Shown here piece after piece: positions 43,729 to 53,576 of a stretch of 64,000 nt of DNA. The DNA comes from Tenacibaculum sp. SZ-18 (GTDB taxonomy: Bacteria > Bacteroidota > Bacteroidia > Flavobacteriales > Flavobacteriaceae), in the NCBI RefSeq assembly GCF_002813915.1, contig NZ_CP019335.1:666388-730387 (forward strand). Direction: 5' to 3'. Position 1 is the stretch's first letter. Each line of letters begins with the position of its first letter. The notes below the pieces were generated by a model. The model did not search any database. It was not told the origin of the DNA and worked only from the letters and a program-made list of their open reading frames with translations. A program made the position numbers and the translations under genes.

Positions 43729-43756
43729 CAAATGTATATTTTTATAGAAATACAAA
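43729..43756 (-). promoter_or_regulatory. Promoter of the histidine decarboxylase gene
   Basis: On the minus strand TTTG (43753-43756), 16 nt and TACATTTG (43729-43736) match the Bacteroidota pattern with a slightly short spacer. The start would be about 20 nt before the ATG at 43705. Confidence 0.45.
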
Positions 43757-43864
43757 CTATTAATTTATTAAATTAAGAAAAATAAACTATATTTACTTGT
43801 TTTTAATATATTTTGTTCTGTTTAAGTAGAGTGAAAATATATGTTTTAGAAATATCTTCTGAAT

Positions 43865-44323
43865 ATGGATGCAGTTGACAAAAAAATAATGTTCGAGTTA
43901 CAGCAAAACGCTAAGCAAAACACTAAAGAAATAGCTACAAAGGTTGGATTATCGGTGACTCCAACGTATGAAAGAATTAAAAGATTAGAGAATAATGGTG
44001 TTATTAAAAAGTATGTCGCTTTAGTAGATCGTGAGGTAATTGGGATACAGATTATAGCTTATTGTCAAATTACATTATTCAAACATCAAAAGACTTTGAT
44101 AGATGAATTTAAACAAAAAATGTTTGATTTAGTAGAGGTTATGGAATGTCATCATGTTTCTGGAAATTTCGATTTTTTAATCAAAGTAGCAGTAAATGAC
44201 ATGAATAGTTTTCAGGTTTTTATAAATGAAAAGCTTTCGGTTGTTGAGGGAATTTCTACAATTCATAGTTCTTTTGTTTTGGATTCTTTCAAGGAGTCTA
44301 CAGTTTACCATTTATCAGTATGA
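43865..44323 (+). CDS. Lrp/AsnC family transcriptional regulator
   Basis: A 152-residue regulator with N-terminal winged-helix (DKKIMFELQQNAKQNTKEIA; LSVTPTYERIKRLENNGVI) and C-terminal RAM domain (MECHHVSGNFDFLIKV). These proteins respond to amino acids. It is divergent from the histidine decarboxylase gene with 159 nt between the starts, so amino-acid-dependent control of that gene is plausible. It has the TPTYERIKRL recognition helix common in this family. Confidence 0.9.
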   Translation: MDAVDKKIMFELQQNAKQNTKEIATKVGLSVTPTYERIKRLENNGVIKKYVALVDREVIGIQIIAYCQITLFKHQKTLIDEFKQKMFDLVEVMECHHVSGNFDFLIKVAVNDMNSFQVFINEKLSVVEGISTIHSSFVLDSFKESTVYHLSV

Positions 44324-44421
44324 AAATGTTATATAATAATTCTGTATTCTTTTGAATTTTGATGTACCATTGTTTTAGTCTAATTTCAGCTCAGACTGAC
44401 CAATTGAAATTAATCAGCTTT

Positions 44422-46509
44422 TCACGATTTTAACTTTTTAAGTATCTTCTCTACATCAGCATTAATTGGATTCCATTGTAATGACTTTTCATAAGCTGAT
44501 ATGGCATCTTCTTTTCTTTTTAATGCTAGTAAGCTCTCTGCATAATAATTATAAATTCTATGAGTATAATACCCATGAATTGGATATAGTTTTAGATTTA
44601 ATTCATAAAACTTTAAAGCTTCTTCATGTCTGTTATCTTTGGCCAGACTTAAAGCATATTCGTTGATTAATCTTTCAGAAATAGCATATTCTGATTCTTT
44701 GTTATACGTACGTTTTAAGAATTCTATTACTTCATCAGTTGTTTTGTTTTGAGCATATTCAGCGATAAGCTTTCTGTTAAGCATTAGTGTTCGAAGAACC
44801 CACCAATACTTGTAAGATGCTAACTTTGTTCTTTCAGAAAGATTGATGTGGGTCAAGTAATCTAATTTGGTTTTGTGTGCTACAACTACCCTTCTTTTAG
44901 GAATTACTGTTATGAATTGTCCTGATTCGTCCCAAGATGTGTAAGCTCCTTCAAAATCTGGATTATCATAAAAACGTTCTATAATCCACCATAAATATCC
45001 ATAAGATTGTTGGAGAGGACTAGAAAGATCACGATTAATTCTTACGGTTACCGAATCTCGGGAAACAGCTGTCGAGGTAATTCTTTCTATCCAATCTTTA
45101 TTAATAAGTTCTTTTCCGTTCCAAACACCTTTTTGTAAAAGTAATTGACCAATTTTCGCCATGTCTCGTGTAGAAATATGAACTTCATTAAATCCAAAAA
45201 TCGATTTTTTTTTGTTAAAAACAACTTTTTGATTCTCAATATTCCAATCTTGAAAACCAAGAGGAATTGCTAATTGTTGCTCTAATTCTTTATGAAATTT
45301 ATTACCAGACTTTTGTTCTAATAGGTAAGCAGCAACATTGTAATCCCAATTATTCCATGAAAAATAATCCCCTGGTTTAACTTTTCCTCTTTCTCTAACC
45401 CTAGGTATTGTATAATATGAACGCTCATTTTTAAGGTAAAGAACTCCTGATGATGAAGTTAGAATGTCTTTGGTTGTTGCTTTTTGTTCTACTGGAAGCA
45501 AATTGTAATATTCATTCACATTATTACTCTGAAGTGTTTCGTGTAGTTTATTGTCATCTAGGTATTTTCCTAATAACAAACTGGTGATTCCTTTAGTTGA
45601 ATGATTTAATTTATATATTTCAGAAACATCTCCATATTCATATACAACTTTTCCATTCTCTAAAACGATCATACTAGTTGTTTCGGCTTCCTCATTTAAA
45701 TATGTGTCAATTTCAATGAATTTTTCTTTACTAAAATAAGATGTTGTCAAGTTGGTTTTTTTTGCAAATGGAGTTCCTTTAAATTGTGGTTCTTTGTAGA
45801 ACCAAGTTTGAATAGTTGTGTATGAAACAAGTAAAAACACCACGAAAATTATGGCTACAGCCCTTAATAAAAGTTCAATTTTATATTTTCTGTAATAATC
45901 TAGTAGATTTTGTTTTTTATGCATAATTAAGTGCGCTATAATCACATTTGGAATCCAACTTAACCATACGGAAATTCCATAGGCGAGATCAAAGTTACCA
46001 ATTATTGAGATAAGAAATGGTAACCAGAACCTTAAAGTTATTGCGGCGAATGTTCCTGCGTAACTGTAGGACATGTATTGAATATGTGCTTTTAGATTTC
46101 CTTTCCTAATAGCGCGATAACCTAAATAAGTTGCAGTTAACCATACCAAAGAACCAAAAGTAAATCCAATTTCGGTAGGTAAACCACCGCGTACGAAAAA
46201 ACTAATATAAAAAGCAACAGGTGCAGCAATAAAAATTGATGAAATATAAAGTTTACCTACAATTTTATGTAGTTTAGGGTATTTTTCTCTAATTGGTTTT
46301 ATAAATTGAATCCACCCAATTATTAAAGCAAGACCTCCAAATATTATATGAATGTAGAACGCTAAATTATACGTTAAACTATCCAATACTTTTTCTGGTT
46401 TCATAGATAATAAGTCTATTGGTCCATCAGCTAGTATATATTTTAATGGTCTATTTATACCAATAAATAATGCCAAACTAATTAATACAATTCCAATCAA
46501 TCTTTTCAT
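44422..46509 (-). CDS. DUF2306 membrane domain fused to a beta-lactamase-like serine hydrolase with TPR tail
   Basis: A 695-residue three-part protein. Residues 1-235 hold several membrane helices of DUF2306 type (IHIIFGGLALIIGWIQF; GKLYISSIFIAAPVAFYIS). A class C beta-lactamase/PBP4-like domain follows at about 265-570. The C-terminal 120 residues are TPR-like (EEALKFYELNLKLYPIHGYY). The SxxK block reads KLNHSTKGITSLL, where the usual Ser three residues before Lys is His; the YxN block reads FSWNNWDYN, with Trp for Tyr. Both active-site changes suggest altered or lost hydrolase activity. Start at ATG 46509; the longer frame uses TTG. It lies downstream of a LytTR gene. Confidence 0.75.
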   Translation of the reverse strand: MKRLIGIVLISLALFIGINRPLKYILADGPIDLLSMKPEKVLDSLTYNLAFYIHIIFGGLALIIGWIQFIKPIREKYPKLHKIVGKLYISSIFIAAPVAFYISFFVRGGLPTEIGFTFGSLVWLTATYLGYRAIRKGNLKAHIQYMSYSYAGTFAAITLRFWLPFLISIIGNFDLAYGISVWLSWIPNVIIAHLIMHKKQNLLDYYRKYKIELLLRAVAIIFVVFLLVSYTTIQTWFYKEPQFKGTPFAKKTNLTTSYFSKEKFIEIDTYLNEEAETTSMIVLENGKVVYEYGDVSEIYKLNHSTKGITSLLLGKYLDDNKLHETLQSNNVNEYYNLLPVEQKATTKDILTSSSGVLYLKNERSYYTIPRVRERGKVKPGDYFSWNNWDYNVAAYLLEQKSGNKFHKELEQQLAIPLGFQDWNIENQKVVFNKKKSIFGFNEVHISTRDMAKIGQLLLQKGVWNGKELINKDWIERITSTAVSRDSVTVRINRDLSSPLQQSYGYLWWIIERFYDNPDFEGAYTSWDESGQFITVIPKRRVVVAHKTKLDYLTHINLSERTKLASYKYWWVLRTLMLNRKLIAEYAQNKTTDEVIEFLKRTYNKESEYAISERLINEYALSLAKDNRHEEALKFYELNLKLYPIHGYYTHRIYNYYAESLLALKRKEDAISAYEKSLQWNPINADVEKILKKLKS

Positions 46510-46657
46510 TCTAATTTTGTTTTTTATATAAAGATGATGGAAATGTAATCTCAATAAATTGAGTAACCATTTATAGCTTACACTAGGGTATAAAAGAATC
46601 TATTAAAGGTTTAAATGAAAGCGCTAGGTATAAAATATGTGTTTTTTGGTATGAAAT

Positions 46658-47404
46658 TTATAGGTCTAGAAGATTATTTTTATAGCTTTTTGAAACAGGA
46701 AGGTCAATTTTTGAAAGTGTAATTGTATTCGAATCTTTCCAAGATTTAAAATGATACGGGTTGATCAAATGAGATCGATGTATTTGCATTAAAAAATTAA
46801 AATCATTCAAAATTTTCTTTAAAGAACTACGAATTAATTTGGAATGTAACTCGTCTTTTTCTAAGTAAAAGATTTCAACATAATTTTGAGCATTGGAGAT
46901 ACAAATTAAATCCGAAGGTTTAATTATGAAAATGTCAAGTTTATTATCTCCTTTAATTGTTATTTTTTCTTCTTTAGTTTTATTCAATAACTTAATGGTG
47001 TATTTTCTAGCTATTATAATAATGGGAGTAACAATGAAAATGATGTTAATGCTTATTTTAAAGAAGTATTCAGAAAAGTCATAGATTCCTTTTATTAAAG
47101 TACTTCGATATAAGAAATAAGTTAAAGCGATATACGTAGTATGTAATAACAAATACATTAAAACTTCGTAAAGGATATTCCATCTTTGAATAACTTGATA
47201 AAGTCTATTTTGTATAACAGCTAGAATAAAATAAGTTATAAAAAAAGATACACTGAAAAGAGTACTTACCTTAAGCCAAATCTTTAAATCCATGTATCCA
47301 TGTTCAAATGGTCGCCCTAAAATACCGAACAGAAATGCCCACAAAGCAATAACGATAGCGACTAAAGTATGATGTTCAATTGAAGGATTTATTTTAAGCT
47401 TCAT
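46658..47404 (-). CDS. Membrane-bound LytTR family transcriptional regulator
   Basis: A 248-residue protein with four N-terminal membrane helices (about 12-35, 50-68, 82-98, 118-138) and a C-terminal LytTR DNA-binding domain with FIIKPSDLICISNAQNYVEIFY, LHSKLIRSSLKKIL and FLMQIHRSHLINPYHF. No receiver or kinase domain is present, so the membrane part itself must carry the signal. This class is common in Bacteroidota. It lies about 150 nt upstream of the serine hydrolase fusion on the same strand, which is a possible target or partner. Confidence 0.87.
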   Translation of the reverse strand: MKLKINPSIEHHTLVAIVIALWAFLFGILGRPFEHGYMDLKIWLKVSTLFSVSFFITYFILAVIQNRLYQVIQRWNILYEVLMYLLLHTTYIALTYFLYRSTLIKGIYDFSEYFFKISINIIFIVTPIIIIARKYTIKLLNKTKEEKITIKGDNKLDIFIIKPSDLICISNAQNYVEIFYLEKDELHSKLIRSSLKKILNDFNFLMQIHRSHLINPYHFKSWKDSNTITLSKIDLPVSKSYKNNLLDL

Positions 47405-47477
47405 TAAAAGTTGAAATTTGCTTTAAATTAATTATCATACTTGATTTACTAAGTGCTAAAATAATTCTTTTTTACAA

Positions 47478-47507
47478 AAAAAAGATCACTGAATTAAATC
47501 AGTGATC
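47478..47507 (-). terminator. Terminator after the beta-oxidation operon
   Basis: Perfect 9-bp stem GATCACTGA / TCAGTGATC with a six-base loop and a T8 run on the minus strand. It lies downstream of the acyl-CoA dehydrogenase gene. Confidence 0.8.
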
Positions 47508-47598
47508 TCTAAACAAACAACTAAATTCTAAAACCTATAAAAGTTGAAGAAATTTTTTCAGACTGCCTTTAATGATTTCCAAAAACAGTCTAATATTG

Positions 47599-49410
47599 TT
47601 AGAAGCAGTATTTATTTTCTGCTTTTAATTTCTCTGCTATAGTATTACGTAATTCAACTACGTTTGGGTAGTTGGTATATTTAGTAAAACGCTTTAATCC
47701 CATCAACATCATACGTTGCTCATCTCCTTCAGCGAATGAAATTATTCCTTCTCTACCACTTTGATTGATAATTTCAACAGCATTATATAAGTATAATTTA
47801 GCCATCGCGATTTGCTCTTTTTGAGCAGCCTCACCAAAACGTATTACATTCTTTTCAGTTCTTAAAATTGTTGATTCAGCCATGTAAATCTCAATTAAAA
47901 TGTTCGAAGCAGCAGTTAATAATTGTTGGTGTTCCTCTAAAGCTGGACCAAATTTTTGAACTGCCGAACCCGCTACCATTAAGAATACTTTCTTTAAACG
48001 AGCGATGATATCTTTTTCTTCAGAAAATAATTCAGAAAAATCTGGAGCATCAAAAGAAGGAATTCCTATTAATTCATTCCCAACAGCAGTTGCAGGTCCT
48101 AATAAATCAACATGACCTTTCATTGCTTTCTTAACTAACATACCTACAGATAACATACGGTTAATTTCGTTTGTTCCTTCATAAATACGTGCAATACGTG
48201 CATCTCTCCAGGCAGCTTCCATTGGAGTTTCTTCAGAGAATCCCATACCTCCAAAAATTTGGATACCTTCGTCAGCACAGTTTTGAATATCTTCAGAAAC
48301 AGCTACTTTTAAGATAGAACATTCGATAGCGAATTCTTCAACACCTTTTAATTCAGCTTCTTGATGAGAGTTTCCTTCAGATTCACGAATCGCGATTCTG
48401 TCTTCAATATCCTTTGCAGCTCTGTAAGAAGCAGATTCACCAGCATAAGCACTAGCAGCCATTTCAGCTAACTTCATTTTAATTGCTCCAAATTCAGAAA
48501 TAGGAGTTTTAAATTGCTTACGTTCGTTGGCATATTTTACCGCATCAGTAATAACCCTTCTTTGTGAATCTAAACAAGCAGCAGCTAATTTAATACGACC
48601 AACATTTAATGCATTCATTGCGATTTTGAATCCTCCACCACGCTCAGATAACATGTTTTCAACTGGGATTAATGTATCGTTAAAGAATACTTGGCGAGTA
48701 GAAGAAGCTCTAATACCTAGTTTATGCTCCTCTTCACCTAAAGTTACTCCGTTTGGATTATCTTTATCATATTCTAAAATAAACCCAGTAATGTTTTTAT
48801 CATCTTCGATACGAGCAAAAACGATGAAAATCTCAGCAAATCCTGCATTCGAGATCCACATTTTTTGTCCGTTAATTTTGTAATGTTTACCATCTTCAGT
48901 TAACTCAGCAGTAGTTTTTCCAGAGTTAGCATCAGATCCTGCACCTGGCTCAGTTAAACAATAAGCTCCAAATCTTTCACCCATTGCTAAAGCTGGTACA
49001 TATTTTTGTTTTTGCTCTTCAGTTCCGTATAAGGTAATTGGCATCGTACCAATACCAGTATGAGCACCAAAAGCTGTACTAAAAGATCCTGTTCCACTAG
49101 AAATGTAATCACAAGTTAACATAGTTGATACAAATCCCATTCCTAATCCTCCATAAGCTTCAGGAACAGCGACTCCTAAGAACCCTAATTCACCTGCTTT
49201 ACGCATAGTTTCTTCAGTTAATGCATAGTCTTTAGATTCAAAGCGAGTTTTGTGAGGAATAATCTCACGCTCGTTGAATTCCATTACCGCATCACGCATC
49301 ATAGTTTGCTCTTCAGTAAAATCTTCTGGAGTAAATATATCCTCACATTGAGTCTCTTTTACTAGAAACTGTCCTCCTCTAATAATTTCTTTATTTAATG
49401 TTTCAGCCAT
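47599..49410 (-). CDS. Acyl-CoA dehydrogenase (long-chain/VLCAD-like)
   Basis: The first oxidation step of fatty acid beta-oxidation. A 603-residue flavoprotein, longer than the 380-residue short-chain type and resembling VLCAD/ACAD9 in having a C-terminal extension of about 170 residues. FAD-binding YCLTEPGAGSDA and KMWISNAGFAEIFIVFA are present, and the catalytic base Glu is in RIARIYEGTNEINRM. It is 28 nt downstream of the thiolase gene. Confidence 0.9.
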   Translation of the reverse strand: MAETLNKEIIRGGQFLVKETQCEDIFTPEDFTEEQTMMRDAVMEFNEREIIPHKTRFESKDYALTEETMRKAGELGFLGVAVPEAYGGLGMGFVSTMLTCDYISSGTGSFSTAFGAHTGIGTMPITLYGTEEQKQKYVPALAMGERFGAYCLTEPGAGSDANSGKTTAELTEDGKHYKINGQKMWISNAGFAEIFIVFARIEDDKNITGFILEYDKDNPNGVTLGEEEHKLGIRASSTRQVFFNDTLIPVENMLSERGGGFKIAMNALNVGRIKLAAACLDSQRRVITDAVKYANERKQFKTPISEFGAIKMKLAEMAASAYAGESASYRAAKDIEDRIAIRESEGNSHQEAELKGVEEFAIECSILKVAVSEDIQNCADEGIQIFGGMGFSEETPMEAAWRDARIARIYEGTNEINRMLSVGMLVKKAMKGHVDLLGPATAVGNELIGIPSFDAPDFSELFSEEKDIIARLKKVFLMVAGSAVQKFGPALEEHQQLLTAASNILIEIYMAESTILRTEKNVIRFGEAAQKEQIAMAKLYLYNAVEIINQSGREGIISFAEGDEQRMMLMGLKRFTKYTNYPNVVELRNTIAEKLKAENKYCF

Positions 49411-49438
49411 CTTAATAAATCTTTTATTCGTTTAAATG

Positions 49439-50629
49439 TTAGTTTAAAAATTCAAAAATACCAGCAGCTCCCTGACCAGTACCTACACACATAGTTACCA
49501 TTCCGTACTTATTCTTCATTTCACGTTTACGCATTTCATCGAATAACTGTACCGATAACTTCGCTCCTGTACAACCTAATGGGTGACCTAATGCAATAGC
49601 CCCTCCATTTACGTTTATGATATCAGGATTTAATCCTAACTCTCTTATTACTGCTAATGATTGAGAAGCGAAAGCTTCATTCAATTCTATTAAGTCTATA
49701 TCGTTTTGTTGTAATCCTGCTTGCTTTAATGCCTTCGGAATAGCAGCAACTGGTCCGATTCCCATAATTCTTGGCGGTACACCAGCAGCAGCATAACTTA
49801 CCATACGAGCAATTGGTTCTAAGTTTAGTTCTTTAACCATGTTTTCGCTCATTACCATTACGAATGCAGCACCATCACTTGTTTGAGAAGAGTTTCCTGC
49901 AGTGACCGAACCGTTAGCAGCAAAAACTGGACGTAATCTTTGTAATCCTTCAATTGTAGAACCTTTACGAGGTCCTTCATCTTTAGTTACAGTAAATTTA
50001 CGTGTAGCTTTTTTTCCTTTAGCATCCACATAAGTTTCTTCAACTTCGATAGGAACGATTTGATCCTGGAAACGATCTTCAGACTGTGCTTTTAGTGCTT
50101 TTAAGTGTGAATTTAAAGCAAATTCGTCTTGATCAGCACGAGAGATATTATACTCCTGAGCAACAGCTTCAGCAGTATTTCCCATCCCCCAGTAATAATC
50201 TTCATGACCAGCATTCACAATATTGTAGTTTAATTCTGGTTTGAAACCTGTCATAGGAACAGAGGTCATACTTTCCGCACCACCCGCAATAATACATTCT
50301 GCCATTCCTGATTGAATTTTTGCAACTGCCATTCCAATAGTTTCTAATCCTGACGAACAAAAACGATTTACAGTAACACCTGGTACATCAACAGAATCTA
50401 ATCCAATTAATGAAATGATACGTGCCATGTTTAATCCTTGAGATCCTTCTGGCATTGCATTTCCTACAATTACATCATCAATACGCTTCACGTCAAACTC
50501 AGGAAGTTTTCCCATCATGTATTGAATTGTCTCAGCAGCTAATTCATCTGCTCTTTTAAATCTAAAACCACCTCTTTTTGACTTTCCTACGGCAGTTCTA
50601 TATCCTTTTACTATATATGCTGTTTTCAT
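49439..50629 (-). CDS. fadA: Acetyl-CoA acyltransferase (thiolase)
   Basis: Cleaves 3-ketoacyl-CoA in the last step of the beta-oxidation spiral. The 396 residues contain nucleophile Cys at NRFCSSGLETI (about 89), the NEAFASQ motif, GHPLGCTGA and the second Cys in VTMCVGTGQGAA. Degradative (type I) thiolase by sequence and genomic context. It lies 3 nt downstream of the bifunctional enzyme gene. Confidence 0.93.
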   Translation of the reverse strand: MKTAYIVKGYRTAVGKSKRGGFRFKRADELAAETIQYMMGKLPEFDVKRIDDVIVGNAMPEGSQGLNMARIISLIGLDSVDVPGVTVNRFCSSGLETIGMAVAKIQSGMAECIIAGGAESMTSVPMTGFKPELNYNIVNAGHEDYYWGMGNTAEAVAQEYNISRADQDEFALNSHLKALKAQSEDRFQDQIVPIEVEETYVDAKGKKATRKFTVTKDEGPRKGSTIEGLQRLRPVFAANGSVTAGNSSQTSDGAAFVMVMSENMVKELNLEPIARMVSYAAAGVPPRIMGIGPVAAIPKALKQAGLQQNDIDLIELNEAFASQSLAVIRELGLNPDIINVNGGAIALGHPLGCTGAKLSVQLFDEMRKREMKNKYGMVTMCVGTGQGAAGIFEFLN

Positions 50630-50632
50630 TGT

Positions 50633-53041
50633 TTAGTTTCTTAATGGTTTACCAGTTTTTAACATGTGCTGAATACGCTCTAATGTTTTACGTTCTGTAG
50701 TTAGACTTAAGAACGCTTCACGCTCAATGTCTAATAAATACTGTTCAGAAACTTTTGTTGGTTCTGATAAATCTCCACCAGCCATTACATAAGCTAGTTT
50801 GTTAGCAATCTTTTGATCATGTCCAGAGATAAACTTACTTGCTTTCATAGAGTCAGTAGCTACCATAAATGCACCTAAAGCTTGTTTACCAAGTACTAAT
50901 ACATCCTTACGTTCTACTGGTTGTGTATAACCAGCATCAGCTAATAATAATGCATGTTTCTTGGCTTCTGCAATTTGACGATCTCTATTTACGACAACAA
51001 CATCTTTTCCTTGTTGTAATAAACCTAAATCAAAAGCTTCGTATGCAGAAGTAGATACTTTAGCCATACCGATAGTTAAGAAATACTCTTGTAAAACGTT
51101 TAATTGAACATCTCCTTTACGGAAAGTATCAGACGCTCTTAATGCCATTTCTTTTGAACCACCACCACCAGGGATAACTCCAACACCAAATTCTACTAAT
51201 CCCATGTAAGTTTCAGCTGCAGCTACAACTTTATCTGCGTGTAATGATAATTCACATCCTCCACCTAAAGCCATTCCATGAGGTGCAGCTATAACTGGAA
51301 TGGAAGAATAACGCATACGCATCATTGTGTCTTGGAAGTATTTGATAGCCATATTTAACTCGTCATATTCTTGTTCAACAGCCATCATGAAAATCATACC
51401 GATGTTTGCTCCTACAGAGAAGTTTGCACCTTGATTTCCTACTACTAATCCATCAAAATCTTTTTCAGCTAAATCAACTGCTTTGTTTAATCCAGCTAAA
51501 ACATCTCCACCGATAGTATTCATTTTCGATTGGAACTCACAGTTTAAGATTCCGTCTCCTAAATCTTCAATTACAACTCCTGAGTTTTTGAATACTTCAT
51601 TAGATTTTCTTATGTTATCTAAGATAATAAATGAATCTTGTCCAGGTTTTTTAACTTGAGCCTTTTCATTTACATCATAATAATAAGTAGCACCGTCTTT
51701 AACAGTATAGAAAGCAGTTTCTCCTTTAGCAACCATTTCAGTTACCCAAGCAGCAGGTTCTTTACCTTCAGCTTTCATTAATTCGATACCTTTTTCAACA
51801 CCTACAGCATCCCAAATTTCGAATGGTCCATTTTCCCATCCAAATCCAGCTTTCATGGCATCATCAATTCTGTATAATTCATCTGAAATTTCAGGAATTC
51901 TATTTTGAACATAAGCAAACATTGCTGCAAAGTTCTTACGGTAGAATTCACCCGCTTTATCTTTACCTGCAACTAATACTTTAAATCTATCAATTGGTTT
52001 GTCAATCGTTTTCGTTAATTCTAAAGTAGCGAAAGAAGCTCTTTTCTTAGAACGATATTCCATCGTATCTAAATCAAGAGTTAAGATTTCTTTTTTACCC
52101 TCTGCATTTACAGATTTTTTATAGAAACCTTGTTTAGTCTTGCTTCCTAACCATTTGTTTTCCATCATCGTATTGATGAAATCTGGTAACTTAAATAAGT
52201 CATGAGCTTCATCATTAGGACAGTTTTCATAAATACCATTAGCAACGTGCACTAAAGTGTCTAATCCTACAACATCTACAGTACGGAAAGTAGCTGATTT
52301 CGGACGACCAATTACTGGTCCAGTTAATTTATCAACTTCTTCAACAGTTAAACCTAATTCTTTTACTTGGTGGAATAAAGATTGAATTCCGAAGATACCA
52401 ATACGGTTTCCAATAAATGCTGGAGTATCTTTTGCTAAAACCGAAGTTTTACCTAAGAACTTATCTCCATATTCCATTAAGAAATCAGTAACTTCTTGTT
52501 TACAATCTGGTCCTGGAACAACTTCAAATAATTTTAAGTAACGAGGAGGATTGAAGAAGTGAGTAACTGCAAAATGCTTTCTGAAGTCTTCACTGCGACC
52601 TTCGTTCATAAATTTAATAGGAATTCCTGAAGTATTAGAAGAAATAATAGTTCCTGGAGTACGATATTTTTCTACCTTTTCAAATACGCTTTGTTTTATA
52701 TCCAAACGTTCAACAACAACTTCCATTACCCAATCTACATCTTTAATCTTGTGTAAATCGTCATCAATATTACCGGTTGTAATTCTATCTGCGAATTTCT
52801 TGTTGTAGATAGGAGATGGTTTAGACTTCAAAGAAGCTGTTAAAGCATCGTTTACTAATCGATTACGAACAGCTTTGTCTTCTAAAGTTAGTCCTTTTGC
52901 TTTTTCTTTATCGGTTAATTCTCTTGGAACGATATCCAAAAGTAATACATCAACACCGATATTCGCAAAGTGACAAGCAATACCTGATCCCATAATTCCA
53001 GATCCGATGATTGCTACTTTTTTAATTCTTCTTTTGCTCAT
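50633..53041 (-). CDS. fadJ: Bifunctional 3-hydroxyacyl-CoA dehydrogenase / enoyl-CoA hydratase
   Basis: Catalyses the hydration and second oxidation steps of beta-oxidation. The Rossmann motif KVAIIGSGIMGSGIACH begins right after the start, followed by the dehydrogenase core (SNTSGIP; HFFNPP; FIGNRIG) and a C-terminal enoyl-CoA hydratase region with the crotonase signature HGMALGGGCELSLHAD and VIPGGGGSKEMALR. The dehydrogenase-first order is unlike E. coli FadB but common in Bacteroidota. ATG 53041 (802 residues) is preferred to the longer frame (to 53089), which would overlap marR. Confidence 0.92.
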   Translation of the reverse strand: MSKRRIKKVAIIGSGIMGSGIACHFANIGVDVLLLDIVPRELTDKEKAKGLTLEDKAVRNRLVNDALTASLKSKPSPIYNKKFADRITTGNIDDDLHKIKDVDWVMEVVVERLDIKQSVFEKVEKYRTPGTIISSNTSGIPIKFMNEGRSEDFRKHFAVTHFFNPPRYLKLFEVVPGPDCKQEVTDFLMEYGDKFLGKTSVLAKDTPAFIGNRIGIFGIQSLFHQVKELGLTVEEVDKLTGPVIGRPKSATFRTVDVVGLDTLVHVANGIYENCPNDEAHDLFKLPDFINTMMENKWLGSKTKQGFYKKSVNAEGKKEILTLDLDTMEYRSKKRASFATLELTKTIDKPIDRFKVLVAGKDKAGEFYRKNFAAMFAYVQNRIPEISDELYRIDDAMKAGFGWENGPFEIWDAVGVEKGIELMKAEGKEPAAWVTEMVAKGETAFYTVKDGATYYYDVNEKAQVKKPGQDSFIILDNIRKSNEVFKNSGVVIEDLGDGILNCEFQSKMNTIGGDVLAGLNKAVDLAEKDFDGLVVGNQGANFSVGANIGMIFMMAVEQEYDELNMAIKYFQDTMMRMRYSSIPVIAAPHGMALGGGCELSLHADKVVAAAETYMGLVEFGVGVIPGGGGSKEMALRASDTFRKGDVQLNVLQEYFLTIGMAKVSTSAYEAFDLGLLQQGKDVVVVNRDRQIAEAKKHALLLADAGYTQPVERKDVLVLGKQALGAFMVATDSMKASKFISGHDQKIANKLAYVMAGGDLSEPTKVSEQYLLDIEREAFLSLTTERKTLERIQHMLKTGKPLRN

Positions 53042-53060
53042 TACTTGAATAGGTTTGTTT

Positions 53061-53519
53061 TTATACAGCCTCAGATGACATGTCTCCATAAATCTGTTTG
53101 TCAGCTATAAGTTTATTTATGATTTCGGTTACTTTAAAAAATGAATTGATTTCACTTTCTGTAAGGTTTTCACGAATTTTATTATTGAACTGAAATACGT
53201 GACCTTTTGAGATTTCTCTTTTTTCCTTACCAAACTCGGTAAGTTTTATAATCACACTTCTTCCATCATCAGGGTTCTTCACTCGAACAATTAAACCTTT
53301 ATCTTCCATTGATTTTAAAATCCTTGAAAGACTTGTTGGTTCCATTCCCATTAAAGGTCCTAGTGCTGTAGAGGGAGTTCCTTCTTCGAAATCTATATTA
53401 AGTAATACAAATGCCATTGCCATTGTACTATCATGCTTTGAGGCTTGCTCATTATACATTTTAGCCACGGCTTGCCATGTTGCTCTTAATTGATGATCTA
53501 TTGTTTTACTTTTATCCAT
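53061..53519 (-). CDS. MarR family regulator of the beta-oxidation operon
   Basis: A 152-residue winged-helix protein: MEPTSLSRILKSMEDKGLIVRV and DDGRSVIIKLTEFGKE are the recognition helix and wing of MarR. It is the first gene of the operon with fadJ, thiolase and acyl-CoA dehydrogenase. Two palindromes upstream (26 and 16 bp) are its likely operators, so autoregulation and fatty-acyl-CoA-responsive repression are inferred. The start at 53519 leaves only about 6 nt after the predicted transcription start. Confidence 0.88.
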   Translation of the reverse strand: MDKSKTIDHQLRATWQAVAKMYNEQASKHDSTMAMAFVLLNIDFEEGTPSTALGPLMGMEPTSLSRILKSMEDKGLIVRVKNPDDGRSVIIKLTEFGKEKREISKGHVFQFNNKIRENLTESEINSFFKVTEIINKLIADKQIYGDMSSEAV

Positions 53520-53531
53520 ATTTAACGATTC

Positions 53532-53539
53532 CAAATATA
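53532..53539 (-). promoter_or_regulatory. -7 element of the marR-fad operon
   Basis: TATATTTG on the minus strand, 13 nt before the marR start. No TTG lies at the -33 position; the operator palindrome occupies that place instead. Confidence 0.45.
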
Positions 53540-53543
53540 CAGA

Positions 53544-53569
53544 AATTTATTATGCGCGCATAATAAATT
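53544..53569. promoter_or_regulatory. MarR operator 1: 26-bp perfect palindrome
   Basis: Each 13-nt arm reads AATTTATTATGCG and its complement, with no mismatch. It lies 5 nt upstream of the -7 element, so a bound repressor would block the promoter. Confidence 0.65.
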
Positions 53570-53576
53570 CAAAAAA

